From NCBI GenBank assembly GCA_004519485.1, contig CP038106.1:1437501-1501500 (forward strand): DNA of 64,000 bases, given 5' to 3'. This document shows, piece by piece, positions 11,436 to 22,846 of the stretch. Position numbers and translations under genes: made by a program. Within the stretch, counting starts at the first letter, position 1. Every line of letters begins with the position of its first letter. This stretch comes from Nannochloropsis oceanica (Eukaryota; Sar; Eustigmatophyceae; Eustigmatales; Monodopsidaceae). Under the pieces are notes generated by a model, which made no database searches, was not told the DNA's origin, and saw nothing but the letters and a program-made list of their open reading frames with translations.

Positions 11436-11830
11436 CTACCTGCCAACGACCTACATAAATAACAAAAATAAGAATAAAAGTGCCCAGAAGGGACCATCCG
11501 TCCTACATATGTCAACAGTTTTTGTTTTCCTTCTCTAAATCAAACAGTGTCGCCTCCTCCGCGCCACGTTTCGTTTGCTTTCCTCTCGTGTGTCTTTGCT
11601 CACACCCTTGAGGATACGTTGATCGTACACACCAGTCGTACATACAAGATACCCCAAAACAATACATCTATCATTACCTTCCTCGATAACTCTAGCATAA
11701 TCTTTTCTACCCTCCTTTTCCACAATCTGTCGGAAAGCTGCATGCCACGTGCCGGCCAAGCAATGCATACACTTTTTCACAAACACGCACACTCTTCCCT
11801 TGACTTTCCTTCCATCCCTCTACCCCTTCC

Positions 11831-12839
11831 TTACTCCCGACGCATTCGCATCCCTGCCATCTTGACACGATAAGTTCGGTCCTCCGCAAGGCGATCCTCC
11901 CACGAGGCTCCTTCCGGAGTCAAGGTCACCACGATGTAGACAGCCTCCCTGGGCGCGTCTCCAGGCACGGGAAGCATCAGTTTCATCTTGTTCTGGCCCG
12001 GCTTCGCCGCATCCCCGGTGGATGAGATCTGAATGTTGGGGCCCTTGCGCATGAGCGACGCCGAAAGAGTGGCTGCTCTTGCGCCGACCATGTTGTACTC
12101 CACTTCCACTGTGGCGGTGGTACCGGGGATGAGCTCCTTGGGAACGCGCTGGAGGGCGACAAAATCGACCTTCTTGGCGTTATCCTTCATCTCGGGGGGG
12201 TTGAAGCCATACGATTTGAAGCTCTGGCAGTCGTTCTTTACGTAGTCGGCAAGGTCTGCAGGAGGAGGAAAGAACGAGATGAGGGACAAGAGTCAGTGAA
12301 TGGATATCTGGTGCATCTACAACAGAACAATCTACCTCATCCCTCATTTTCCCACCCTCCCTCCTTCCCTCCTACTACGTACGTGCCACAAAGCCCGTCT
12401 CCGCCAACATGTTCGGGAAAGGCTCTCCACGCGGCGTCACAAACACCTTCCACAAAAAGGGCTCCGTCACACCCCACTCAGGCATCTTGATCGTGAGCGA
12501 CGCCGCCCCTGCCTGAGTGTCGAACTCCTCCCACTTCCCTGCGTAGAACGCCTTGGTTTGCGCGTTCAGCACGTCCACATGCACGTCCACAGGCCGCTTC
12601 ACATCGCTCGTAAAGTTCACATTCACCGTGAAGGTCTTGCCCATCGCTACTGTGTCAGGGTGACACATGACCTCCACCTTGGCCCCTCCCAGGCCTTTCA
12701 TGCCGCAGCAGTGCGCCTCGGCCGTCTCGGGCTCGCCGTCTGTCACACCGCGGGTGGCGCCGGCAGCCTTAGTGCCAGAAGGGAGGGCTAAGAAAGGCAC
12801 GAGTACGGCGAGGCTGAGAAGAACACGGTAAGGACGCAT
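11831..12839 (-). CDS. Array copy A: secreted two-domain beta-rich protein
   Basis: Exons 12839-12383 and 12255-11831, with a GTACGT donor and CTGCAG acceptor, give 293 aa. The signal peptide is MRPYRVLLSLAVLVPFLALP followed by SGTKAAG. Two similar domains follow: residues about 45-150, ending WKVFVTPRGEPFPNMLAE, and about 165-285, ending YIVVTLTPEGASWEDRLAE. Their shared pattern (P..G.T.TVxVxY, then a TPxGxxxxxxLAE end) suggests an internal duplication of an Ig-like beta sandwich. Exon-1 protein is identical to the other four copies, but exon 2 differs (AKKVDFVALQRVPKE, GARAATLS, NIQIS, QNKMK, RVKMAG in A against DKTVDFVILKHVPAE, GAKKASIS, NTQIS, QNTMK, QTKMAG elsewhere). Function unknown; it may be a cell-wall or secreted binding protein. 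Confidence 0.85.
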
Positions 12840-14222
12840 GATTCCTTCTTGGGACTTGCTTGGAGCTGATGTGGAGTAGCTTGTTGTTTGGCTGTGTTTA
12901 GTAGGGGGGTTCAAAGGACTGGAGGGTAGTGTGAGTGTCGTTTGTCGATGAAAAGGGGTTGGGAATACCGCGTCAAGGGCGCGTGCGAGGAAGGCTGTTC
13001 CAGTGGTGTGCTTGCTTACGACGCACGTGCCGTGGTGAGGAAGTGATGGTACAGTTGACCCCGCATTGCCCCACGACAAAATGATAGGGTATCTTGGAAA
13101 AATTGGGATGCGGTACTGCTGTGTGGTGCCAGGGACTGTGCTACCTAGAAATGCGTCAAATTTAGGGCAAGGCATCTACGCATTAGCACATCGAGCGATA
13201 AAATAAAGGAACAAAACACCATCGAACCCCACATGGCACCCCTCTAGGCAAATACGTGTAATTAAAGGAGCGCCGATCAAGTTTTGGACAAACAAAGATA
13301 GATGGCCTTGCCAGCAAAAGCACGCTTTGGGATTCTTTGGGGCATATTTCATTTGTCAACTCCCCCGCAAAACAAACCATACGGCAGAGGAAAAAGGGAG
13401 ACAGCTGACCCCCCCAAAAAAGAAAAGGACGGGCAACCTCCATATGAGCAAAGAGCATTCGTTGCTTCTGTGGAAGAGCAACTCGATGCTCGTTTCGAGG
13501 TCGCCTGCTTGCCAAGGACGTTTGAAACAACACCTTTCGCGGCGTCGTAGTATAAACCCAACCACAGCCTTGTACACGGATGCGTTTTAAGCTGTGCCAC
13601 ATCCTGTGCATGTGTGCCTGATTCGCATAGATATCCATCTTTGTCCGGAACTTGTTCGACGTCCCCTCGATTACACGAGCCGCCTGGAGGGATGCCTTGT
13701 CGGGCTCGGTGGTTCCGTATTCTTTGCTGTGTTTATTCCATCGCTCAAAAATATGTCTATGTCTTGCCCTGATTTGACGCTTTTCAAGCTAGGACGGTCC
13801 CTGGCCCCATACATCCCGCAGGACGGCATCCCACCTTCTTCAAGTTGCTGTCTTATATTGTGCCGTGGCTATGGACGTGCGGGGCAATGCGGGGTCGGCA
13901 GAAAAATAGCACGTCCCCACGATGGCACGTGCGTCCTCAGCAAGCGCACACCACTGGAACAGCCTTCCTCGTGCGCGCCCCGCCTTTTGTCCGCACCCAT
14001 TGACAAAGCATTACATGCGTCCTCAGCAAGCACACCACTGGAATAGTCAGCCTCGCCCGCGCCCCCCTCCCTATCAACATCCATTGACGGAGCATTCCCA
14101 ACTCTTTTTTTCTCGACCTTAACACACCAGTCTCCCCCTGCATCCCTCCGCATCCCCCCACTAAACACAGCCAAACAACAAGCTACTCGACATCAGCTCC
14201 AAGCAAGTACCAAGAAGGAATC
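12840..14222. promoter_or_regulatory. Head-to-head promoter region between array copies A and B
   Basis: 1383 bases between two divergent start codons. The B side carries two tandem copies of an 84-86-base unit (from about 13932, each starting CGTCCTCAGCAAG). Outer parts of the A and B sides are diverged inverted copies of each other. No gene seen. Confidence 0.6.
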
Positions 14223-15231
14223 ATGCGTCCTTACCGTGTTCTTCTCAGCCTCGCCGTACTCGTGCCTTTCTTAGCCCTCCCTTCTGGCACTAAGGCTGCC
14301 GGCGCCACCCGCGGTGTGACAGACGGCGAGCCCGAGACGGCCGAGGCGCACTGCTGCGGCATGAAAGGCCTGGGAGGGGCCAAGGTGGAGGTCATGTGTC
14401 ACCCTGACACAGTAGCGATGGGCAAGACCTTCACGGTGAATGTGAACTTTACGAGCGATGTGAAGCGGCCTGTGGACGTGCATGTGGACGTGCTGAACGC
14501 GCAAACCAAGGCGTTCTACGCAGGGAAGTGGGAGGAGTTCGACACCCAGGCAGGGGCGGCGTCGCTCACGATCAAGATGCCTGAGTGGGGTGTGACGGAG
14601 CCCTTTTTGTGGAAGGTGTTTGTGACGCCGCGTGGAGAGCCTTTCCCGAACATGTTGGCGGAGACGGGCTTTGTGGCACGTACGTAGTAGGAGGGAAGGA
14701 GGGAGGGTGGGAAAATGAGGGATGAGGTAGATTGTTCTGTTGTAGATGCACCAGATATCCATTCACTGACTCTTGTCCCTCATCTCGTTCTTTCCTCCTC
14801 CTGCAGACCTTGCCGACTACGTGAAGAACGACTGCCAGAGCTTCAAATCGTATGGCTTCAACCCCCCCGAGATGAAGGATAACGACAAGACGGTCGATTT
14901 TGTCATCCTCAAACACGTCCCCGCCGAGCTCATCCCCGGTACCACCGCCACAGTGGAAGTGGAGTACAACATGGTCGGCGCCAAAAAAGCTTCCATTTCG
15001 GCGTCGCTCATGCGCAAGGGGCCCAACACTCAGATCTCATCCACCGGGGACGCGGCGAAGCCGGGCCAGAACACGATGAAACTGATGCTTCCCGTGCCTG
15101 GAGACGCGCCCAGGGAGGCTGTCTACATCGTGGTGACCTTGACTCCGGAAGGAGCCTCGTGGGAGGATCGCCTTGCGGAGGACCGAACCTATCAAACCAA
15201 GATGGCAGGGATGCGAATGCGTCGGGAGTAA
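14223..15231 (+). CDS. Array copy B: secreted two-domain beta-rich protein
   Basis: Exons 14223-14679 and 14807-15231 (127-base intron, GTACGT donor, CTGCAG acceptor, phase 1) give 293 aa with the same signal peptide and two-domain layout as copy A. The protein is the same as copies C, D and E. The mature part has a CC pair (AHCCGMKG) and a further Cys in each half (VMCHPD, NDCQSF), so disulfides are possible. The splice replaces the in-frame stop just after the donor and joins the two domains through a VAHLADYV linker. Confidence 0.88.
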
Positions 15232-15761
15232 GGAAGGGGTAGAGGGATGGAAGGAAAGTCAAGGGAAGAGTGTGCGTGTTTATGAAAAAGTGTATGCATT
15301 GCTTGGCCGGCACGTGGCATACAGCTTTCCGACAGATTGTGGAAAAGGAGGGTAGAAAAGATTATGGTAGAGTTATTGAGGAAGGTAATGATAGATGTAT
15401 TGTTTTGGGGTATCTTGTATGTACGACTGGTGTGTACGATCAACGTATCCTCAGAAGTGTGAGCAAAGACACACGAGAGGAAAGCAAACGAAACATGGCG
15501 CGGAGGAGGAGGCGACACTGTTTACCATAGAGCGGAAAAATACGGAAAGTGTTGACACACGTAGGACGTAATGAAAACACCCGCCCACTCGGCCACAGGG
15601 GTTTGAGTGGGGAGGGTGTGGCGCCATAGTCGCTCACACTCTCCTGACTGTGCTGGTTTTGAGACGACAGGCAGAAATTGAGGTTCATACAAAGAAGTGA
15701 TTCAATGATTCATTAAACACACGTTTCTTACTACAATGCAAGCGCGAGTTTAAGAGAGACT

Positions 15762-16171
15762 CACGCACAGACACCATGTTGCTGGCTTTGGCTGCTTTTC
15801 GATGCTTACTCTTGATCTCTTATATGTAGCACTTTGTCCTGGAAGAAGTCCTGGCATTCAGTAGGGTGGAGGAAGGTATTTATCTCGTCTTTCTTCCTTT
15901 TCTTCTCCGGCTCTCCCTTCTCCTCATTTGCACTATTTGTCTATCTACTTTACCCCCCCACTTTCCCTTCCTCCCCCTTCCTCTACACCCGCTTCCTTTT
16001 TGTCCTTTTCCGCTCTTGATATCCAAATGTAATCACATCATCGCTGATCTCTGCGCAAGCGCCGATAAGAAATCACTCTTGCTTTTCAGGCATCAATTGG
16101 AACAACAGAGCGTTTCTCCTCGTCTGTTCCAAAGGAGCTGCATGGATTCAAAGTAACGCAACATTAAAGTA
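15762..16171. repeat. Non-palindromic loop between tail-to-tail copies B and C
   Basis: 410 bases separating the two arms. It is present in the same orientation, with one visible base change, at 20680-21089 between copies D and E. It is pyrimidine-rich in the middle and flanked by what could be a donor (GTATTTATC near 15876) and an acceptor (TTTTCAG near 16089); no convincing protein. Confidence 0.8.
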
Positions 16172-16701
16172 AGTCTCTCTTGAACTCGCGCTTGCATTGT
16201 AGTAAGAAACGTGTGTTTAATGAATCATTGAATCACTTCTTTGTATGAACCTCAATTTCTGCCTGTCGTCTCAAAACCAGCACAGTCAGGAGAGTGTGAG
16301 CGACTATGGCGCCACACCCTCCCCACTCAAACCCCTGTGGCCGAGTGGGCGGGTGTTTTCATTACGTCCTACGTGTGTCAACACTTTCCGTATTTTTCCG
16401 CTCTATGGTAAACAGTGTCGCCTCCTCCTCCGCGCCATGTTTCGTTTGCTTTCCTCTCGTGTGTCTTTGCTCACACTTCTGAGGATACGTTGATCGTACA
16501 CACCAGTCGTACATACAAGATACCCCAAAACAATACATCTATCATTACCTTCCTCAATAACTCTACCATAATCTTTTCTACCCTCCTTTTCCACAATCTG
16601 TCGGAAAGCTGTATGCCACGTGCCGGCCAAGCAATGCATACACTTTTTCATAAACACGCACACTCTTCCCTTGACTTTCCTTCCATCCCTCTACCCCTTC
16701 C

Positions 16702-17710
16702 TTACTCCCGACGCATTCGCATCCCTGCCATCTTGGTTTGATAGGTTCGGTCCTCCGCAAGGCGATCCTCCCACGAGGCTCCTTCCGGAGTCAAGGTCAC
16801 CACGATGTAGACAGCCTCCCTGGGCGCGTCTCCAGGCACGGGAAGCATCAGTTTCATCGTGTTCTGGCCCGGCTTCGCCGCGTCCCCGGTGGATGAGATC
16901 TGAGTGTTGGGCCCCTTGCGCATGAGCGACGCCGAAATAGAAGCTTTTTTGGCGCCGACCATGTTGTACTCCACTTCCACTGTGGCGGTGGTACCGGGGA
17001 TGAGCTCGGCGGGGACGTGTTTGAGGATGACAAAATCGACCGTCTTGTCGTTATCCTTCATCTCGGGGGGGTTGAAGCCATACGATTTGAAGCTCTGGCA
17101 GTCGTTCTTCACGTAGTCGGCAAGGTCTGCAGGAGGAGGAAAGAACGAGATGAGGGACAAGAGTCAGTGAATGGATATCTGGTGCATCTACAACAGAACA
17201 ATCTACCTCATCCCTCATTTTCCCACCCTCCCTCCTTCCCTCCTACTACGTACGTGCCACAAAGCCCGTCTCCGCCAACATGTTCGGGAAAGGCTCTCCA
17301 CGCGGCGTCACAAACACCTTCCACAAAAAGGGCTCCGTCACACCCCACTCAGGCATCTTGATCGTGAGCGACGCCGCCCCTGCCTGGGTGTCGAACTCCT
17401 CCCACTTCCCTGCGTAGAACGCCTTGGTTTGCGCGTTCAGCACGTCCACATGCACGTCCACAGGCCGCTTCACATCGCTCGTAAAGTTCACATTCACCGT
17501 GAAGGTCTTGCCCATCGCTACTGTGTCAGGGTGACACATGACCTCCACCTTGGCCCCTCCCAGGCCTTTCATGCCGCAGCAGTGCGCCTCGGCCGTCTCG
17601 GGCTCGCCGTCTGTCACACCGCGGGTGGCGCCGGCAGCCTTAGTGCCAGAAGGGAGGGCTAAGAAAGGCACGAGTACGGCGAGGCTGAGAAGAACACGGT
17701 AAGGACGCAT
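16702..17710 (-). CDS. Array copy C: secreted two-domain beta-rich protein
   Basis: Mirror image of copy B: exons 17710-17254 and 17126-16702, 293 aa, same protein. Its 3' flank runs into the 410-base loop shared with copy B. Its promoter keeps two of the 84-86-base units. Confidence 0.88.
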
Positions 17711-19140
17711 GATTCCTTCTTGGTACTTGCTTGGAGCTGATGTCGAGTAGCTTGTTGTTTGGCTGTGTTTAGTGGGGGGATGCGGAGGGATGCAGGGGGA
17801 GACTGGTGTGTTAGTGTCGAGAAAAAAAGAGTTGGGAATGCTCCGTCAATGGATGTTGATAGGGAAGGGGGCGCGGGCGAGGCTGACTATTCCAGTGGTG
17901 TGCTTGCTGAGGACGCATGTAATGCTTTGTCAATGGGTGCGGACAAAAGGCGGGGCGCGCACGAGGAAGGCTGTTCCAGTGGTGTGCGCTTGCTGAGGAC
18001 GCACGTGCCATCGTGGGGACGTGCTATTTTTCTGCCGACCCCGCATTGCCCCGCACGTTCATAGCCACGACACAATATAAGACAGCAACTTGAAGAAGGT
18101 GGGATGCCGTCCTGCGGGATGTATGGGGCCAGGGACCGTCCTAGCTTGAAAGGCGTCAAATTAGGGCGAGGCATGCATGCGGTCGCACATCGAGCGATGA
18201 AATGAAATGAGAGAGCACTACCGAACCCGACAAAGCATCCCTCCAGGCGACTGCGTGTCATTGAATGGGCGCCGATCAAGTTTCGGACATTCAAGCAATT
18301 GTGGCAATGCCAGTCAAGCATATGTTGGATTTATTGTTGCAGTCAATATAATACGTCGACCAACTCCCCCGCAAAACAAACCATACGGCAGAGGAAAAAG
18401 GGAGACAGCTGACCCCCCCAAAAAAGAAAAGGACGGGCAACCTCCATATGAGCAAAGAGCATTCGTTGCTTCTGTGGAAGAGCAACTCGATGCTCGTTTC
18501 GAGGTCGCCTGCTTGCCAAGGACGTTTGAAACAACACCTTTCGCGGCGTCGTAGTATAAACCCAACCACAGCCTTGTACACGGATGCGTTTTAAGCTGTG
18601 CCACATCCTGTGCATGTGTGCCTGATTCGCATAGATATCCATCTTTGTCCGGAACTTGTTCGACGTCCCCTCGATTACACGAGCCGCCTGGAGGGATGCC
18701 TTGTCGGGCTCGGTGGTTCCGTATTCTTTGCTGTGTTTATTCCATCGCTCAAAAATATGTCCATGTCTTGCCCTGATTTGACGCTTTTCAAGCTAGGACG
18801 GTCCCTGGCCCCATACATCCCGCAGGACGGCATCCCACCTTCTTCAAGTTGCTGTCTTATTGTGCCGTGGCTATGGACGTGCGGGGCAATGCGGGGTCGG
18901 CAGAAAAATAGCACGTCCCCACGATGGCACGTGCGTCCTCAGCAAGCGCACACCACTGGAATAGTCAGCCTCGCCCGCGCCCCCTTCCCTATCAACATCC
19001 ATTGACGGAGCATTCCCAACTCTTTTTTTCTCGACACTAACACACCAGTCTCCCCCTGCATCCCTCCGCATCCCCCCACTAAACACAGCCAAACAACAAG
19101 CTACTCGACATCAGCTCCAAGCAAGTACCAAGAAGGAATC
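17711..19140. promoter_or_regulatory. Head-to-head promoter region between array copies C and D
   Basis: 1430 bases between divergent starts. Near each start the two sides are near-identical inverted copies. The C side carries two 84-86-base units and the D side one. The middle (about 18150-18720) is a diverged inverted pair. No gene seen. Confidence 0.6.
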
Positions 19141-20149
19141 ATGCGTCCTTACCGTGTTCTTCTCAGCCTCGCCGTACTCGTGCCTTTCTTAGCCCTCCCT
19201 TCTGGCACTAAGGCTGCCGGCGCCACCCGCGGTGTGACAGACGGCGAGCCCGAGACGGCCGAGGCGCACTGCTGCGGCATGAAAGGCCTGGGAGGGGCCA
19301 AGGTGGAGGTCATGTGTCACCCTGACACAGTAGCGATGGGCAAGACCTTCACGGTGAATGTGAACTTTACGAGCGATGTGAAGCGGCCTGTGGACGTGCA
19401 TGTGGACGTGCTGAACGCGCAAACCAAGGCGTTCTACGCAGGGAAGTGGGAGGAGTTCGACACCCAGGCAGGGGCGGCGTCGCTCACGATCAAGATGCCT
19501 GAGTGGGGTGTGACGGAGCCCTTTTTGTGGAAGGTGTTTGTGACGCCGCGTGGAGAGCCTTTCCCGAACATGTTGGCGGAGACGGGCTTTGTGGCACGTA
19601 CGTAGTAGGAGGAAAGGAGGGAGGGTGGGAAAATGAGGGATGAGGTAGATTGTTCTGTTGTAGATGCACCAGATATCCATTCACTGACTCTTGTCCCTCA
19701 TCTCGTTCTTTCCTCCTCCTGCAGACCTTGCCGACTACGTGAAGAACGACTGCCAGAGCTTCAAATCGTATGGCTTCAACCCCCCCGAGATGAAGGATAA
19801 CGACAAGACGGTCGATTTTGTCATCCTCAAACACGTCCCCGCCGAGCTCATCCCCGGTACCACCGCCACAGTGGAAGTGGAGTACAACATGGTCGGCGCC
19901 AAAAAAGCTTCCATTTCGGCGTCGCTCATGCGCAAGGGGCCCAACACTCAGATCTCATCCACCGGGGACGCGGCGAAGCCGGGCCAGAACACGATGAAAC
20001 TGATGCTTCCCGTGCCTGGAGACGCGCCCAGGGAGGCTGTCTACATCGTGGTGACCTTGACTCCGGAAGGAGCCTCGTGGGAGGATCGCCTTGCGGAGGA
20101 CCGAACCTATCAAACCAAGATGGCAGGGATGCGAATGCGTCGGGAGTAA
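19141..20149 (+). CDS. Array copy D: secreted two-domain beta-rich protein
   Basis: Exons 19141-19597 and 19725-20149, 293 aa, protein the same as copies B, C and E; one base differs from B in the intron. Its promoter has a single 84-86-base unit whose junction keeps the AAGCGCACACC form of unit 1. Confidence 0.88.
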
Positions 20150-20679
20150 GGAAGGGGTAGAGGGATGGAAGGAAAGTCAAGGGAAGAGTGTGCGTGTTTA
20201 TGAAAAAGTGTATGCATTGCTTGGCCGGCACGTGGCATACAGCTTTCCGACAGATTGTGGAAAAGGAGGGTAGAAAAGATTATGGTAGAGTTATTGAGGA
20301 AGGTAATGATAGATGTATTGTTTTGGGGTATCTTGTATGTACGACTGGTGTGTACGATCAACGTATCCTCAGAAGTGTGAGCAAAGACACACGAGAGGAA
20401 AGCAAACGAAACATGGCGCGGAGGAGGAGGCGACACTGTTTATCATAGAGCGGAAAAATACGGAAAGTGTTGACACACGTAGGACGTAATGAAAACACCC
20501 GCCCACTCGGCCACAGGGGTTTGAGTGGGGAGGGTGTGGCGCCATAGTCGCTCACACTCTCCTGACTGTGCTGGTTTTGAGACGACAGGCAGAAATTGAG
20601 GTTCATACAAAGAAGTGATTCAATGATTCATTAAACACACGTTTCTTACTACAATGCAAGCGCGAGTTTAAGAGAGACT

Positions 20680-21089
20680 CACGCACAGACACCATGTTGC
20701 TGGCTTTGGCTGCTTTTCGATGCTTACTCTTGATCTCTTATATGTAGCACTTTGTCCTGGAAGAAGTCCTGGCATTCAGTAGGGTGGAGGAAGGTATTTA
20801 TCTCGTCTTTCTTCCTTTTCTTCTCCGGCTCTCCCTTCTCCTCATTTGCACTATTTGTCTATCTACTTTACCCCCCCACTTTCCCTTCCTCCCCCTTCCT
20901 CTACACCCGCTTCCTTTTTGTCCTTTTCCGCTCTTGATATCCAAATGTAATCACATCATCGCTGATCTCTGCGCAAGCGCCGATAAGAAATCACTCTTGC
21001 TTTTCAGGCATCAATTGGAACAACAGAGCGTTTCTCCTCGTCTGTTCCATAGGAGCTGCATGGATTCAAAGTAACGCAACATTAAAGTA
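20680..21089. repeat. Non-palindromic loop between tail-to-tail copies D and E
   Basis: Direct copy of 15762-16171, same orientation, differing visibly at one base (CATAGG instead of CAAAGG). Confidence 0.8.
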
Positions 21090-21619
21090 AGTCTCTCTTG
21101 AACTCGCGCTTGCATTGTAGTAAGAAACGTGTGTTTAATGAATCATTGAATCACTTCTTTGTATGAACCTCAATTTCTGCCTGTCGTCTCAAAACCAGCA
21201 CAGTCAGGAGAGTGTGAGCGACTATGGCGCCACACCCTCCCCACTCAAACCCCTGTGGCCGAGTGGGCGGGTGTTTTCATTACGTCCTACGTGTGTCAAC
21301 ACTTTCCGTATTTTTCCGCTCTATGGTAAACAGTGTCGCCTCCTCCTCCGCGCCATGTTTCGTTTGCTTTCCTCTCGTGTGTCTTTGCTCACACTTCTGA
21401 GGATACGTTGATCGTACACACCAGTCGTACATACAAGATACCCCAAAACAATACATCTATCATTACCTTCCTCAATAACTCTACCATAATCTTTTCTACC
21501 CTCCTTTTCCACAATCTGTCGGAAAGCTGTATGCCACGTGCCGGCCAAGCAATGCATACACTTTTTCATAAACACGCACACTCTTCCCTTGACTTTCCTT
21601 CCATCCCTCTACCCCTTCC

Positions 21620-22628
21620 TTACTCCCGACGCATTCGCATCCCTGCCATCTTGGTTTGATAGGTTCGGTCCTCCGCAAGGCGATCCTCCCACGAGGCTCC
21701 TTCCGGAGTCAAGGTCACCACGATGTAGACAGCCTCCCTGGGCGCGTCTCCAGGCACGGGAAGCATCAGTTTCATCGTGTTCTGGCCCGGCTTCGCCGCG
21801 TCCCCGGTGGATGAGATCTGAGTGTTGGGCCCCTTGCGCATGAGCGACGCCGAAATGGAAGCTTTTTTGGCGCCGACCATGTTGTACTCCACTTCCACTG
21901 TGGCGGTGGTACCGGGGATGAGCTCGGCGGGGACGTGTTTGAGGATGACAAAATCGACCGTCTTGTCGTTATCCTTCATCTCGGGGGGGTTGAAGCCATA
22001 CGATTTGAAGCTCTGGCAGTCGTTCTTCACGTAGTCGGCAAGGTCTGCAGGAGGAGGAAAGAACGAGATGAGGGACAAGAGTCAGTGAATGGATATCTGG
22101 TGCATCTACAACAGAACAATCTACCTCATCCCTCATTTTCCCACCCTCCCTCCTTCCCTCCTACTACGTACGTGCCACAAAGCCCGTCTCCGCCAACATG
22201 TTCGGGAAAGGCTCTCCACGCGGCGTCACAAACACCTTCCACAAAAAGGGCTCCGTCACACCCCACTCAGGCATCTTGATCGTGAGCGACGCCGCCCCTG
22301 CCTGGGTGTCGAACTCCTCCCACTTCCCTGCGTAGAACGCCTTGGTTTGCGCGTTCAGCACGTCCACATGCACGTCCACAGGCCGCTTCACATCGCTCGT
22401 AAAGTTCACATTCACCGTGAAGGTCTTGCCCATCGCTACTGTGTCAGGGTGACACATGACCTCCACCTTGGCCCCTCCCAGGCCTTTCATGCCGCAGCAG
22501 TGCGCCTCGGCCGTCTCGGGCTCGCCGTCTGTCACACCGCGGGTGGCGCCGGCAGCCTTAGTGCCAGAAGGGAGGGCTAAGAAAGGCACGAGTACGGCGA
22601 GGCTGAGAAGAACACGGTAAGGACGCAT
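21620..22628 (-). CDS. Array copy E: secreted two-domain beta-rich protein
   Basis: Exons 22628-22172 and 22044-21620, 293 aa, same protein as B-D. Its promoter has one 84-86-base unit, in the AAGCACACC form of unit 2, so the loss differs from that in copy D. Near-identity ends abruptly at 22846. Confidence 0.88.
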
Positions 22629-22846
22629 GATTCCTTCTTGGTACTTGCTTGGAGCTGATGTCGAGTAGCTTGTTGTTTGGCTGTGTTTAGTGGGGGGATG
22701 CGGAGGGATGCAGGGGGAGACTGGTGTGTTAGTGTCGAGAAAAAAAGAGTTGGGAATGCTCCGTCAATGGATGTTGATAGGGAAGGGGGCGCGGGCGAGG
22801 CTGACTATTCCAGTGGTGTGCTTGCTGAGGACGCACGTGCCATCGT

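Larger units (their letters stand above)
13357..18014. repeat. Direct-repeat block 1 (copies B and C)
   Basis: Starts at CAACTCCCCCGC and holds the inverted pair B-C; it recurs as block 2 at 18361-22846. The 172-base length difference is accounted for by loss of one promoter repeat unit on each side plus 2 bases. It is a near-perfect inverted repeat: arms about 13790-15761 and 16172-18143, symmetric about 15966.5. Confidence 0.85.
18361..22846. repeat. Direct-repeat block 2 (copies D and E)
   Basis: Tandem duplicate of 13357-18014. Corresponding coding bases are exactly 4918 apart. Internal inverted-repeat arms are 18923-20679 and 21090-22846. Very few substitutions separate the two blocks. 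Confidence 0.85.

Noticed and set aside
12300-12791. Long antisense frames opposite the array genes, repeated in every copy
   Set aside because: They recur only because the sense genes recur; they overlap the sense exons, cross the intron and show no family match.
15762-16171. Loop between inverted copies as a transposon
   Set aside because: No terminal repeats of its own, no target-site duplication and no transposase frame; it is simply the sequence left between the arms.
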